From SBBG01 sp033717875 (GTDB lineage: Bacteria > Pseudomonadota > Gammaproteobacteria > Ga0077554 > Ga007554), in the NCBI GenBank assembly GCA_033717875.1, contig JADDKJ010000058.1, forward strand, positions 1 through 15,565: a stretch of DNA of 15,565 nt, written 5' to 3'. Of this stretch, positions 1 to 7,044 are shown piece by piece. The position numbers were made by a program, and so were the translations under genes. A model generated the notes under the pieces. That model had not been told where the DNA came from and ran no database searches. It saw only the letters and a program-made list of their open reading frames with translations. How positions within the stretch are numbered: position 1 is the first letter of the stretch; every line of letters begins with the position of its first letter.

Positions 1-86
1 GCGTGAGGTAGCCATCGGTAAAGCATGCCAGTTTTACAGCCCGCTTCAAACTGCTGAATACCGCAATCGTCGTAGCTTTCCGTCAT
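1..86 (-). CDS. Possible partial ORF overlapping the lipoprotein stop, or its frameshifted tail
   Basis: An ATG overlaps the TGA of the upstream lipoprotein gene (ATGA on the minus strand). It opens a frame with no stop to the window edge, starting MTESYDDCGIQQFEAGC. I do not recognise it. It could be a translationally coupled small gene. It could also be the real C-terminus of the lipoprotein, shifted by an indel in the A/G-rich run at about 92-104, because the frame is also open for six codons upstream of this ATG. Only 28 codons are visible, so coding status is uncertain. Confidence 0.25.
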   Translation of the reverse strand, partial: MTESYDDCGIQQFEAGCKTGMLYRWLPH

Positions 87-691
87 GCTATGCCCCAATT
101 TTTACCCACACGACTTCCTGAAGAGCCGAAAGATATATCGAGTTTTGCCATCGTCGGCGGCTGCGTCCCCAAATTCATTTTGCCGGAGAAGGTAATCCTG
201 CCGGACAAGGTGACGCCTTCTTCACAATAATTGTTGAAGGTAATCGCGCCGCTGGTAATGTTTCCAGTGATGTCATCGTATGTTGCGCTGCCTGACAAAC
301 TGCCTCCACAACTGCCTTGCTCGCTGATCGTCTCGGTCTTCACGGCTGCGCCAAGATCGGCCTTGGGCAACGCGGTGACATCGATCTTTGCGATCGCATT
401 GCGTAAGGTTTCCGATAATGCCAGCGTGTCGGGACGAGTGACCGGACTGTTCATTTCGTTCGCTTGAGCCGACGCCGTGATACCTCCCAAGGCGTTGCCC
501 GTGGTGCGGCCCTGGTAGGCCCCTCCCGCAAGGCGTGCGGCATTGCTTTGGGTGATGGTGGCTGGGGTGGTAAGCCCGGTGTAGCTGATGCCGGGCGGTG
601 TCCCGCCGTCTCCTCCCCCTCCTCCGCACGCAGTGAGGACAAGGGCGAAAAGTGCGGCCGTTGCCGATAAGAATAGATGCCTGATGTCCAT
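83..691 (-). CDS. Small poly-Gly lipoprotein of unknown function
   Basis: The gene encodes 202 residues with a clear type II signal peptide: a hydrophobic segment at 6-20 and lipobox LTAC ending at Cys22. A glycine-rich linker (23-30) follows, as is common in surface or periplasmic lipoproteins. The rest is Ser/Thr/Gly-rich and probably beta-stranded, with two cysteines (C128 and C156) that could form a disulphide. No enzymatic motif was recognised. The ATG is supported by a strong ribosome site, AAGGGGGG, a few bases upstream. The gene stands alone behind the terminator of the protease operon and has a perfect FNR-type box about 108 bp upstream, so control by oxygen or redox state is plausible. 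The end may be altered by a frameshift, since the next frame remains open to the window edge. Confidence 0.75.
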   Translation of the reverse strand: MDIRHLFLSATAALFALVLTACGGGGGDGGTPPGISYTGLTTPATITQSNAARLAGGAYQGRTTGNALGGITASAQANEMNSPVTRPDTLALSETLRNAIAKIDVTALPKADLGAAVKTETISEQGSCGGSLSGSATYDDITGNITSGAITFNNYCEEGVTLSGRITFSGKMNLGTQPPTMAKLDISFGSSGSRVGKNWGIA

Positions 692-798
692 ATACCCCCC
701 TTAAACCTAGAGTCGAATTTCCTGTAAAAAGTCCTTACCGGTCGATCATGAGCGGACCGGATACACACCAAATAGATCACGCCTCTCGTCGGGCCGCC

Positions 799-812
799 TT
801 GATGTAGATCAA
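799..812. promoter_or_regulatory. FNR/Anr-type binding site
   Basis: TTGATGTAGATCAA is a perfect match to the FNR consensus TTGAT-N4-ATCAA. It lies upstream of the minus-strand lipoprotein gene. If it acts at position -41.5, the start of transcription would be near 764 and the -10 region would fall on the sequence tgATCTAT (about 772-779, minus strand), which has a TG extension. The site directly abuts the A/T tract of the terminator behind the protease gene. The match is seen directly; anaerobic regulation is inferred. Confidence 0.6.
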
Positions 813-846
813 AAAAGCCGTTCTTTTTCCAGAACAAGACGGTTTT
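811..846 (-). terminator. Hairpin terminator after the subtilase gene
   Basis: On the minus strand an A-run and CCG are followed by GTTCT, a short loop, AGAAC, then CGG and a T-run. The structure has a small internal loop. It begins about 18 nt past the protease stop and ends the pyrC-rnt-regulator-protease run. Because A and T tracts lie on both sides, it could act in both directions. Confidence 0.55.
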
Positions 847-863
847 TCTGTCGATAGGCGGTT

Positions 864-3416
864 TTATTTTTGTCGCGCCTGCGCCGACAAGCCGGCGCGC
901 TGGCTGGCGTCGAAGCCGGTGGCGAAGTCGATGCCGGTCACGTCGCCGCCACTGACGGTGATCAGTTTTGGTTGCTCCAGGGTGAGATAGCTGCCGCAGG
1001 CTTCGCCGGGGTTGCAGATGAAGCGATTGTTGTTCGAGTCGGAGCCGGCGATGATCTGGTAAATGCCGGAGGGTACGCCGGTGAGGGTGTAACGATATTC
1101 GCCCTTGCTGTCAGCGTCGGCGCCGGTTTGTGTGACGACAGCGCCGGTCTCCGGGTTGATCAGCAGCACATAGTGCCGGCCGGCGTTGCCGGTGCTGGTG
1201 GCGGGATTGCCGGCTTGCATGATGACCGCGATGGTGACGGTGTTGGCGGCAGAGGTGAAGGTGAGAGTGGTTGAATAGGCGCCGACGGGGAGATTGGCGC
1301 GGTTCACCCTCACGGTATAGGCGCCGTTTTTGGTAACGGGGTCGACGGATTTTTCGACGATGGTCAGCCAGCTTGCGCCGGGGGTGGCCGCGGTCAGCGT
1401 GACATCGCCGCCAATACTTCCGGCAGCGAGTTCGAGCTCGGTCGTCGTCAGTCCGAAGTTGAGTGCGGAGGGGCTGACGATCAGGGTAGGCTTGAGGGCC
1501 GTCCCTTGCGCGGCGGACACGGCTTTATAGGCGTCGATCAGGCCATCACCGTAGCTGTCGTCCCGCCCGCTGTTGCCGAGATCCTGGGAGAGGCTGCCAC
1601 TGGCGAGCAGTTGATCGAACAACGCGGGTGTCAATTGGGAGTTGACCGCCTTCATCAGCGCGACCACCCCCGCCACATGCGGCGCGGCCATCGAGGTGCC
1701 TTGCTGGAACTGGTAGCTATACTGGACGGACGTGCCCGCATCGTTGCCGCGTGTGCTGAAGATGCCGTCGGGGTAACCATCGCCGTTGATGTCCCGGCGG
1801 CTGTCGCCACCGGGGGCGGCGATGTCGATGGTCGAACCGAAGTTGGAGTAGTAGGCCAGATTTTTGTTGATGTCCACGGCGCTCACCGAGACCACGCCGT
1901 CGTAGGCGGCGGGATAGGAAGGCGTGTTGCTGGCCTCGTTGCCGGCGGCGGCGACGATGATCACGCCCTGGGCGCGAGCTCGGGTATAGGCATCCTGCTC
2001 GGTTTGCGAAAAGCCGCCACCGCCCAGGCTGAGATTGATGACATCGGCGGGTTGCGAGGGAATCGCGCCGGAATCGTTGACGAGTCCGGCGGCATAGAGC
2101 ACCGCTTGGGTGATGTCATAGCTGGTGCCGCCGCGCTTGCCAAGTACGCGCAATGGCATGATCCTGGTTTGCCAGGCCACCCCGGCCACGCCCGTGCCGT
2201 TATCGCTAGCCGCGGCGATGGTGCCCGCCACATGGGTGCCGTGGAAGCTGCTGCCGGCCGTGCCCTGGTCGCCGGGGTCGTCGGGGTTGCTGTCGATGCC
2301 ATTGCCATCCAGGGCGTTGGTCGGGTCGCTAATGAAATCATAGCCGGGGACGAACTTTCCTTGCAGATCAGGGTGATTGAGCAGCACGCCGGTGTCGATC
2401 ACTGCGACGATCACGTTGCTGCTACCCGTGGTGATGTCCCAGGCCTGCGGCAGGTTGATCATGGGGTAGTGCCACTGGCGGGGATAGAACTCGTCGTTGG
2501 GAATCGCCATGGCGTGGCGGATGTAGTTGGGTTCGGCATAGGCGATGTCGGGCCGCTTGCGCAGGGCCTTGATGGCCTGGATCGTCTCGCGCTTGAGTTG
2601 CAGCGGGTCGCCGGCGGCGCTGTTGTCCGTGGCGGGAATGTTCAGCGCGCTGCGCATCTGGGCGCGGCTGGCCGCATCGCCCAGGCCGAACAACAGGGGA
2701 CGGCCGGCGTCGCCGTCTTTCACTGTCAGACCCAGCGCCTGGGCGCGGGCGGCGGGTGAGACGGTGCTGGCGGCGCGGGCGCCCGGAGTGTCGTCTTTGA
2801 AGCGCACGATGATGTCGCCGGGCACGAAGTCGCTGCCGATGCCCAGCGTGGCGGGGTGAGACTGGACACTCGCCAGACCGATGGTCAGGGTGTAGCTCGA
2901 CGCCCCGGCATAGGCATAAACCTCGACATAGTAGCTACCCGGTGTTGCGACGGTGATCGCCTCGATGCGAGTGACGCCTTCCGTGCTGTCGACCAGTCTT
3001 TTGCCGGCGTCGTACAGATAGATGTCCATGTCGTTGTTCACCAGATCCGTTTCGCCGATGCTGAGCGTGATGGTCTGATTGGCGGCCAGTTCAACCTTGT
3101 AAAAATCCGAGACATCCCCATTCCGCGATAATCGTCCGGCAGGCCCTCTTCCGCGGCGATTGACATAGCCGCCGATGGTGACAGGATTGCCCACCGGTTG
3201 AGCCTGGTCGGCAGTGTTGTTCGGCGCATACGGCGCTTCAGGGTCGTTGACGTCGCTGTCCATCGCCGTGTAGGCGGCGGCGCTGAGGGTGCCGCTGATG
3301 GAATAGGTGGGGGCGGGTGGGCTTCCGCTTCCGCCTCCCCCGCCGCCACATCCGGCGAGCATGGTGATGAGCGCCAGCAGTGCGATGGCGGCAAAGGCAT
3401 TGCGTTGCAGACTCAT
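864..3416 (-). CDS. Lipoprotein S8 serine protease (subtilase) with PPC- and BACON-like domains
   Basis: The gene encodes 850 residues. A lipoprotein signal ends in LAGC with the lipidated Cys23, followed by a poly-Gly linker, so the enzyme is predicted to be membrane-anchored outside the cytoplasm. A bacterial pre-peptidase (PPC)-like beta domain spans about 100-180 and a propeptide-like segment (FVPGDIIVRFKD) starts at about 197. The S8 catalytic domain spans about 335-635, with Asp341 in AVIDTG, His392 in HGTHVAG, the oxyanion Asn493 in AAAGNE and Ser575 in GTSMAAPH, so the triad is complete. A BACON-like domain (about 645-735) and a carboxypeptidase-regulatory-like repeat (about 748-835) follow. 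The ATG directly follows the stop of the GGDEF regulator gene (TAAATG) without a clear ribosome site, implying translational coupling. The substrate is unknown. Confidence 0.93.
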   Translation of the reverse strand: MSLQRNAFAAIALLALITMLAGCGGGGGGSGSPPAPTYSISGTLSAAAYTAMDSDVNDPEAPYAPNNTADQAQPVGNPVTIGGYVNRRGRGPAGRLSRNGDVSDFYKVELAANQTITLSIGETDLVNNDMDIYLYDAGKRLVDSTEGVTRIEAITVATPGSYYVEVYAYAGASSYTLTIGLASVQSHPATLGIGSDFVPGDIIVRFKDDTPGARAASTVSPAARAQALGLTVKDGDAGRPLLFGLGDAASRAQMRSALNIPATDNSAAGDPLQLKRETIQAIKALRKRPDIAYAEPNYIRHAMAIPNDEFYPRQWHYPMINLPQAWDITTGSSNVIVAVIDTGVLLNHPDLQGKFVPGYDFISDPTNALDGNGIDSNPDDPGDQGTAGSSFHGTHVAGTIAAASDNGTGVAGVAWQTRIMPLRVLGKRGGTSYDITQAVLYAAGLVNDSGAIPSQPADVINLSLGGGGFSQTEQDAYTRARAQGVIIVAAAGNEASNTPSYPAAYDGVVSVSAVDINKNLAYYSNFGSTIDIAAPGGDSRRDINGDGYPDGIFSTRGNDAGTSVQYSYQFQQGTSMAAPHVAGVVALMKAVNSQLTPALFDQLLASGSLSQDLGNSGRDDSYGDGLIDAYKAVSAAQGTALKPTLIVSPSALNFGLTTTELELAAGSIGGDVTLTAATPGASWLTIVEKSVDPVTKNGAYTVRVNRANLPVGAYSTTLTFTSAANTVTIAVIMQAGNPATSTGNAGRHYVLLINPETGAVVTQTGADADSKGEYRYTLTGVPSGIYQIIAGSDSNNNRFICNPGEACGSYLTLEQPKLITVSGGDVTGIDFATGFDASQRAGLSAQARQK

Positions 3417-4367
3417 TTAGAAGACTACCCTGTTGCGTCCCGTTCGCTTGGCCTGATAGAGCTTGTCATCGGCGCACGCGATCAATGTTTCCGGCGGCTG
3501 CGCCTCTTCTTCGCCGCTATAACAGCACACGCCCATCGACGCGGTAACGGAGATCTCCCCCGCCGCGGTTTTGATCGGGTGCTGGCCGATGTCGCGCAGG
3601 ATGCGCTCGAAGGTTTCGATGTGGAAACGGTCGGGCGAGGGATAACTCATGACCAGCGCGAACTCCTCGCCGCCCAGGCGGGCGACGATGTCCGACGGGC
3701 GCGCCGCGCGTTGCAGGCGCCTGGCGAAGGCGATCAGTATTTCGTCGCCCACCGCATGGCCATAGCTGTCGTTGACCTTTTTGAAATGATCGATGTCGAG
3801 CACGGCCAGTGCGGTGATTCCGCCGCGCTGGGCGGTATCCTCCATCATCGCTTCGAGGCGGGTTTGCAGGTGACGCCGGTTGCCCGCGCCGGTGAGCGGG
3901 TCGGTGGCCGCCATTTCCTGGAGTTCCCGGTTATGGCTGGTCAATTCCCGGGCGGTATGGAGCAGGATATTTTGCAAGTCGGCGATGCGGCCCGCCGCAT
4001 GGAGCCGGGCGGCCAGCTCCTCCTCGCGCGCCGGCTTGGCCATGTAATCGTCGATGCCGTGCTTGAAGGCCAGCAGCAGGTGCTCGACACCCTCCCTAGC
4101 CGTGAGGACGATAATGGAGGTGTAGCGATGGCTCTTTTCGTCCTGCTGACGGATGTGGCGGGCGAGTTCCAGGCCGTCGATCTCCGGCATGTTCCAGTCG
4201 GTGATCACGACATCGGCGGGGCGCTCGGAGAGCAGCGCCAGCGCTGCTTTGGGGTTGTCGGTGGTGCGGATGTCGCCGTAGCCGATCTTGAGCAGCAGCA
4301 ACTGGACGGCCTCACAGATCAGAGGCATATCGTCGATCACCACGATGGCAAGATCGTTTCGGCTCAT
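3417..4367 (-). CDS. Orphan response regulator with GGDEF diguanylate cyclase output
   Basis: The gene encodes 316 residues. The N-terminal receiver domain (about 5-122) has an acidic pair D12/D13, phospho-acceptor Asp57 in ITDWNMP and the conserved Lys111 in MAKPA. A short linker likely to be helical (about 125-152) leads to a GGDEF domain (about 153-316) with the active motif GGEEF at 232-236. The inhibitory I-site RPSD (223-226) lies exactly five residues before it. The protein should therefore make cyclic di-GMP on phosphorylation and be subject to product inhibition. No histidine kinase lies nearby. It follows rnt by 48 bp with no terminator and is fused at the stop/start codons to the protease gene, suggesting co-expression with that secreted enzyme. 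Confidence 0.93.
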   Translation of the reverse strand: MSRNDLAIVVIDDMPLICEAVQLLLLKIGYGDIRTTDNPKAALALLSERPADVVITDWNMPEIDGLELARHIRQQDEKSHRYTSIIVLTAREGVEHLLLAFKHGIDDYMAKPAREEELAARLHAAGRIADLQNILLHTARELTSHNRELQEMAATDPLTGAGNRRHLQTRLEAMMEDTAQRGGITALAVLDIDHFKKVNDSYGHAVGDEILIAFARRLQRAARPSDIVARLGGEEFALVMSYPSPDRFHIETFERILRDIGQHPIKTAAGEISVTASMGVCCYSGEEEAQPPETLIACADDKLYQAKRTGRNRVVF

Positions 4368-4415
4368 ACGGGGCCCAGCACCACGTTTTTGAGGTTATCA
4401 GTAGTCGATGATGTT

Positions 4416-5054
4416 CTAAACCGCGAAAATTTGCAACGCCTTCCAGCGGTTCACCACCGCGCAGAACAGCTCGGCGGTTTTTTGCGCGTCGTAGATGGCC
4501 GAATGCGCCTCTTTTTCGTTCCAGTCGATACCGGCGGCTTGCGCGGCGCGGGCCAGCACCGTTTGACCATAGGCCAATCCGCCAAGGGTGGCGGTGTCGA
4601 AGGTGCTGAAGGGATGGAAGGGGTTGCGCTTGATTTTGGTGCGTTCGACGGCGGCGTTGAGGAAGCCGAGATCGAAAAAGGGATTGTGGCCGACCAGAAT
4701 GGCGCGCGTGCAGCCGTGTTCCTTGACCGCCCTGCGCACGGCGTGAAAGACGAGGTGCAGCGCTTCGGATTCGGGTTTGGCGAAGCGGAACGGATGGTAG
4801 GGGTCGATGCCGGTGAAGGCCAGCGCCGAGGCTTCGAGATTGGCGCCGGCGAACGGTTCGACATGGCAGGCATGGACCTCGTGCGGGTGCATGAATCCCT
4901 TATCGTCAATTTGCAAGATCACCGCTGCGATCTCCAGTAAGGCATCCTTCTGCGGGTTGAATCCGGCGGTCTCCACGTCCACCACCACCGGCAGGAACCC
5001 ACGGAAGCGGGAGGCCATGACTGATTTGACCGGCGCGTCGTCGGAATCACTCAT
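4416..5054 (-). CDS. rnt: Ribonuclease T
   Basis: The gene encodes 212 residues, close to the 215 of E. coli RNase T. It is a DEDDh 3'-5' exonuclease that trims tRNA CCA ends and other stable RNA 3' ends. The metal-binding set is complete: Asp26 and Glu28 (VVVDVETAGF), Asp128 (GHNPFFDLGF), His184 and Asp189 (HSAIYDAQKTAELF). The spacing matches the E. coli enzyme with a constant offset of three. The ATG lies inside the last codons of pyrC (ATGAGTGA, 8-bp overlap), so translation is coupled. A pyrC-rnt pair is known from Pseudomonas and relatives, which supports both the call and a gammaproteobacterial origin. Confidence 0.95.
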   Translation of the reverse strand: MSDSDDAPVKSVMASRFRGFLPVVVDVETAGFNPQKDALLEIAAVILQIDDKGFMHPHEVHACHVEPFAGANLEASALAFTGIDPYHPFRFAKPESEALHLVFHAVRRAVKEHGCTRAILVGHNPFFDLGFLNAAVERTKIKRNPFHPFSTFDTATLGGLAYGQTVLARAAQAAGIDWNEKEAHSAIYDAQKTAELFCAVVNRWKALQIFAV

Positions 5055-6084
5055 CGGCCAGCCTCCATGTCACGGTTTCGCCGGCGCGCAGCGGTACCAG
5101 CGTGTCCGCGCCAAGAGGATAACTCTCCGGCACCCTCCATTCCTGCCGCGTCAAGGTGATGTGTCCGTGGTTGCGCGGCAGGCGGTAGAAATCGGGGCCG
5201 TGGAAGCTGGCGAAGGCTTCCAGCTTGTCCAGCGCCCCGGCCTGTTCGAAGACCTCGGCGTACAGCTCGATCGCCGCATGGGCGGTATAGATGCCCGCGC
5301 AGCCGCAGGCCGCCTCCTTGGTGTGATGCGCATGCGGCGCGCTGTCGGTGCCGAGGAAGAATTTCGGGCTGCCGCCGGTGGCCGCCGCGACCAGCGCCTG
5401 GCGGTGCGATTCGCGCTTGAGCACCGGCAGGCAGTAATAGTGCGGCCGGATGCCGCCCGCCAGCATGGCGTTGCGGTTGAACAGCAGATGATGGACGGTG
5501 ATGGTGGCGGCGATGGTGTCCGGCGCTTGCGCCACGAAGCCGGCGGCTTCGCGGGTGGTGATGTGTTCGAGCACGATGCGCAGCCGCGGGAAGCGCGCGG
5601 CGAGCGGTATCAGGTGGCGCTCGATGAATACCCGCTCGCGGTCGAAGATGTCGATATCGGAATCGGTGACCTCGCCGTGAATGAGCAGCGGCAGATCGTG
5701 TTCCTGCATCGCCTCCAGCGTGGCGTAAGTCTTTTCCAGGCTCGTCACGCCGGCATCCGAGTGCGTGGTCGCGCCCGCCGGATAGAGCTTCACCGCCGCC
5801 ACCCGGCCGCTGGCCTTGGCGCGCGCGATTTCGGCGGGCGGGGTGTTGTCGGTGAGGTAGAGCGTCATCAGGGGGTTGAAGTCCGCCCCCTCCGGCAGCG
5901 CCGCGAGAATACGCGCCCGGTAGACCAGCGCCTGTTCGGTGGTCGTGACCGGCGGCTTGAGATTGGGCATGACGATGGCGCGCGCGAACTGGCGCGCGGT
6001 GTGCGGCACGGTGATGGCCAGCGCCGCGCCATCGCGCAAATGCAGATGCCAGTCGTCGGGCCGGGTGAAGGTGAGTTTATGCAC
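5047..6084 (-). CDS. pyrC: Dihydroorotase, class II
   Basis: The gene encodes 345 residues of cytosolic dihydroorotase, which interconverts carbamoyl-aspartate and dihydroorotate in pyrimidine synthesis. The binuclear zinc site is complete: His13 and His15 (DWHLHLRDG), Lys99 for carboxylation (AAVKLYPAG), His136 (LLIHGE), His174 (LEHITT) and Asp247 (LGTDSAPH). These positions match the E. coli class II enzyme with an offset of three. The start is GTG (GTG-CAT-AAA); no in-frame ATG fits the family N-terminus, and a GGA lies about nine bases upstream. It is the first gene of a minus-strand run with rnt and diverges from slyD. A CATAAT hexamer at 6122-6127 (minus strand) could be its -10 box, but no convincing -35 box was found. 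Confidence 0.96.
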   Translation of the reverse strand: MHKLTFTRPDDWHLHLRDGAALAITVPHTARQFARAIVMPNLKPPVTTTEQALVYRARILAALPEGADFNPLMTLYLTDNTPPAEIARAKASGRVAAVKLYPAGATTHSDAGVTSLEKTYATLEAMQEHDLPLLIHGEVTDSDIDIFDRERVFIERHLIPLAARFPRLRIVLEHITTREAAGFVAQAPDTIAATITVHHLLFNRNAMLAGGIRPHYYCLPVLKRESHRQALVAAATGGSPKFFLGTDSAPHAHHTKEAACGCAGIYTAHAAIELYAEVFEQAGALDKLEAFASFHGPDFYRLPRNHGHITLTRQEWRVPESYPLGADTLVPLRAGETVTWRLADE

Positions 6085-6157
6085 GGTGAGTTCCGGGGGG
6101 GGTAGGGTTGTCTTGCCGCTTATTATGCCATGTTCGTGGTTTTCTGGCCGGTGAAGG

Positions 6158-6187
6158 TTGTCTCTGGCCGGGTTTTATTGGAATAAT
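6158..6187 (+). promoter_or_regulatory. Candidate sigma-70 promoter for slyD
   Basis: TTGTCT (6158-6163) and AATAAT (6182-6187) are separated by 18 bp in the divergent pyrC-slyD interval. They match the consensus hexamers at four and five positions. Transcription would begin near 6194, giving a leader of about 26 nt. Confidence 0.4.
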
Positions 6188-6219
6188 TGCCGCTCATTTT
6201 GGAATCGAAGAGAGCAGCT

Positions 6220-6714
6220 ATGTTGATAGAAGCAAACAAGGTGGTTTCATTGCATTATCGCTTCAGCGAGGCGGGCCACGATGTGGTGGAGGATTCGCAC
6301 GGCGGCGCGCCAGTGGTTTATCTGCACGGCCATCGCGGCATGCTCAAGGGCCTGGAGGAGGCGCTGGCCGGGAAGCAGGCGGGCGATACGTTCACCGTCA
6401 CCCTGTCGCCCGAACAGGCGTATGGTCCGCGGCGGGAGGGTTCGGTTCAACGGATTTCGATCAAGCATCTGATCAATCCCGGCAACAAAAAGATTCACTA
6501 CAAGCCGGGCATGATGGTGCAGGTGAACACCGCCGAGGGGCCGCGCAACGTTGTGGTGGTGAAGGCTGGATTGAAAACGGTTGATATCGACACCAACCAT
6601 CCCCTGGCGGGCAAGACGCTGGTCTTTGATATCGAAGTGGTCGATGTGCGCGACGCGACCGCCGAAGAAATCGCTCATGGTCATGTGCACGGGGAGGGTG
6701 GGCACCACCATTGA
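6220..6714 (+). CDS. slyD: SlyD-type FKBP peptidyl-prolyl isomerase
   Basis: The gene encodes 164 residues of a cytoplasmic prolyl isomerase and chaperone of the SlyD branch. The FKBP core has the segments LHYRF (11-15) and GMLKGLEEAL (40-49), then an inserted IF chaperone flap (about 67-122), and closes with NHPLAGKTLVFDIEVVDV. The C-terminal tail HGHVHGEGGHHH is a metal-binding sequence of the type used by SlyD in nickel handling. I chose the ATG at 6220: it has GAGAG about six bases upstream and gives the usual family N-terminus. An in-frame TTG at 6187 would add 11 residues unlike the family. The stop codon is the first base of a direct repeat flanking the element downstream. Confidence 0.93.
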   Translation: MLIEANKVVSLHYRFSEAGHDVVEDSHGGAPVVYLHGHRGMLKGLEEALAGKQAGDTFTVTLSPEQAYGPRREGSVQRISIKHLINPGNKKIHYKPGMMVQVNTAEGPRNVVVVKAGLKTVDIDTNHPLAGKTLVFDIEVVDVRDATAEEIAHGHVHGEGGHHH

Positions 6715-6883
6715 GAACCTGTTCAAGATCTCGCTGAAGGGCGCATTGCGGCGTTAAAATTGAACTCAAAATGCTCACATACTTCATGTATGCTCCGCTT
6801 TTGAGTTCAATTTTGCCTTGCACTGGGAACCCTTCGCTTCGCTCTTCCCTTGATCGAGATCTTGAACGGGTTGTGAGAACCTG
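6712..6883. repeat. Nested inverted-repeat (MITE- or REP-like) element with flanking direct repeats
   Basis: Outer arms at 6716-6741 and 6847-6872 match over 23 of 26 bases and share GTTCAAGATCTCG. Inner arms AAAATTGAACTCAAAA (6756-6771) and its exact complement (6799-6814) form a 16-bp stem, capped by CATAC-N5-GTATG (6778-6792). TGAGAACCTG occurs at both 6712-6721 and 6874-6883, like a target duplication. There is no transposase. The repeat accounts for about half of the 330-bp gap between slyD and the carbonic anhydrase gene. Confidence 0.7.
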
Positions 6884-6893
6884 CTTATGGGCG

Positions 6894-6914
6894 TATCAAA
6901 GGAATCATTTGATA
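6894..6914. promoter_or_regulatory. Operator-like palindrome upstream of the carbonic anhydrase promoter
   Basis: TATCAAA and TTTGATA form a perfect 7-bp inverted repeat around a 7-bp spacer. It ends 10 bp before the proposed -35 box. This position and geometry suit an activator site, but the cognate regulator is not identifiable. Confidence 0.4.
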
Positions 6915-6924
6915 AGTCAGCGTA

Positions 6925-6953
6925 TTGTCAGATCATAATTCCTGTGCGATAGT
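6925..6953 (+). promoter_or_regulatory. Candidate sigma-70 promoter for the carbonic anhydrase gene
   Basis: TTGTCA (6925-6930; five of six consensus bases) and GATAGT (6948-6953; four of six) are separated by 17 bp. The predicted start near 6960 gives a leader of about 85 nt that contains the stem-loop at 6987-7025. Confidence 0.42.
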
Positions 6954-6986
6954 GGGGTTTCTGCGAGAAGGATGTTTGGTTGCACT

Positions 6987-7025
6987 TCAATGTTTGTAGA
7001 GAGAGTTTCGTCAAGCAAACATTGA
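6987..7025 (+). promoter_or_regulatory. Leader stem-loop before the carbonic anhydrase gene
   Basis: TCAATGTTTG (6987-6996) and CAAACATTGA (7016-7025) are perfect 10-bp complements around a 19-nt loop. The stem ends 6 nt before the ribosome site AAGGAGGA (7032-7039). It could be an RNA hairpin that affects translation or stability, or a DNA operator. No known riboswitch class was recognised. Confidence 0.45.
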
Positions 7026-7044
7026 CATTTCAAGGAGGAAGTAC

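Noticed and set aside
1506..2759. Plus-strand open frame of 417 codons opposite the protease gene
   Set aside because: It is antisense to a subtilase with a complete catalytic triad. Its Gly/Ala/Val/Asp/His-rich composition is typical of a GC-rich shadow frame, and it has no recognisable domain.
3198..4940. Plus-strand open frame of 580 codons across three minus-strand genes
   Set aside because: It runs antisense through the end of the protease, the whole GGDEF regulator and part of rnt, all with intact motifs. No ribosome site or domain supports it.
6473..6823. Minus-strand open frame of 116 codons through the nested repeat
   Set aside because: It starts in the palindromic element and continues antisense to slyD. 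Frames across such repeats are often annotated by mistake.
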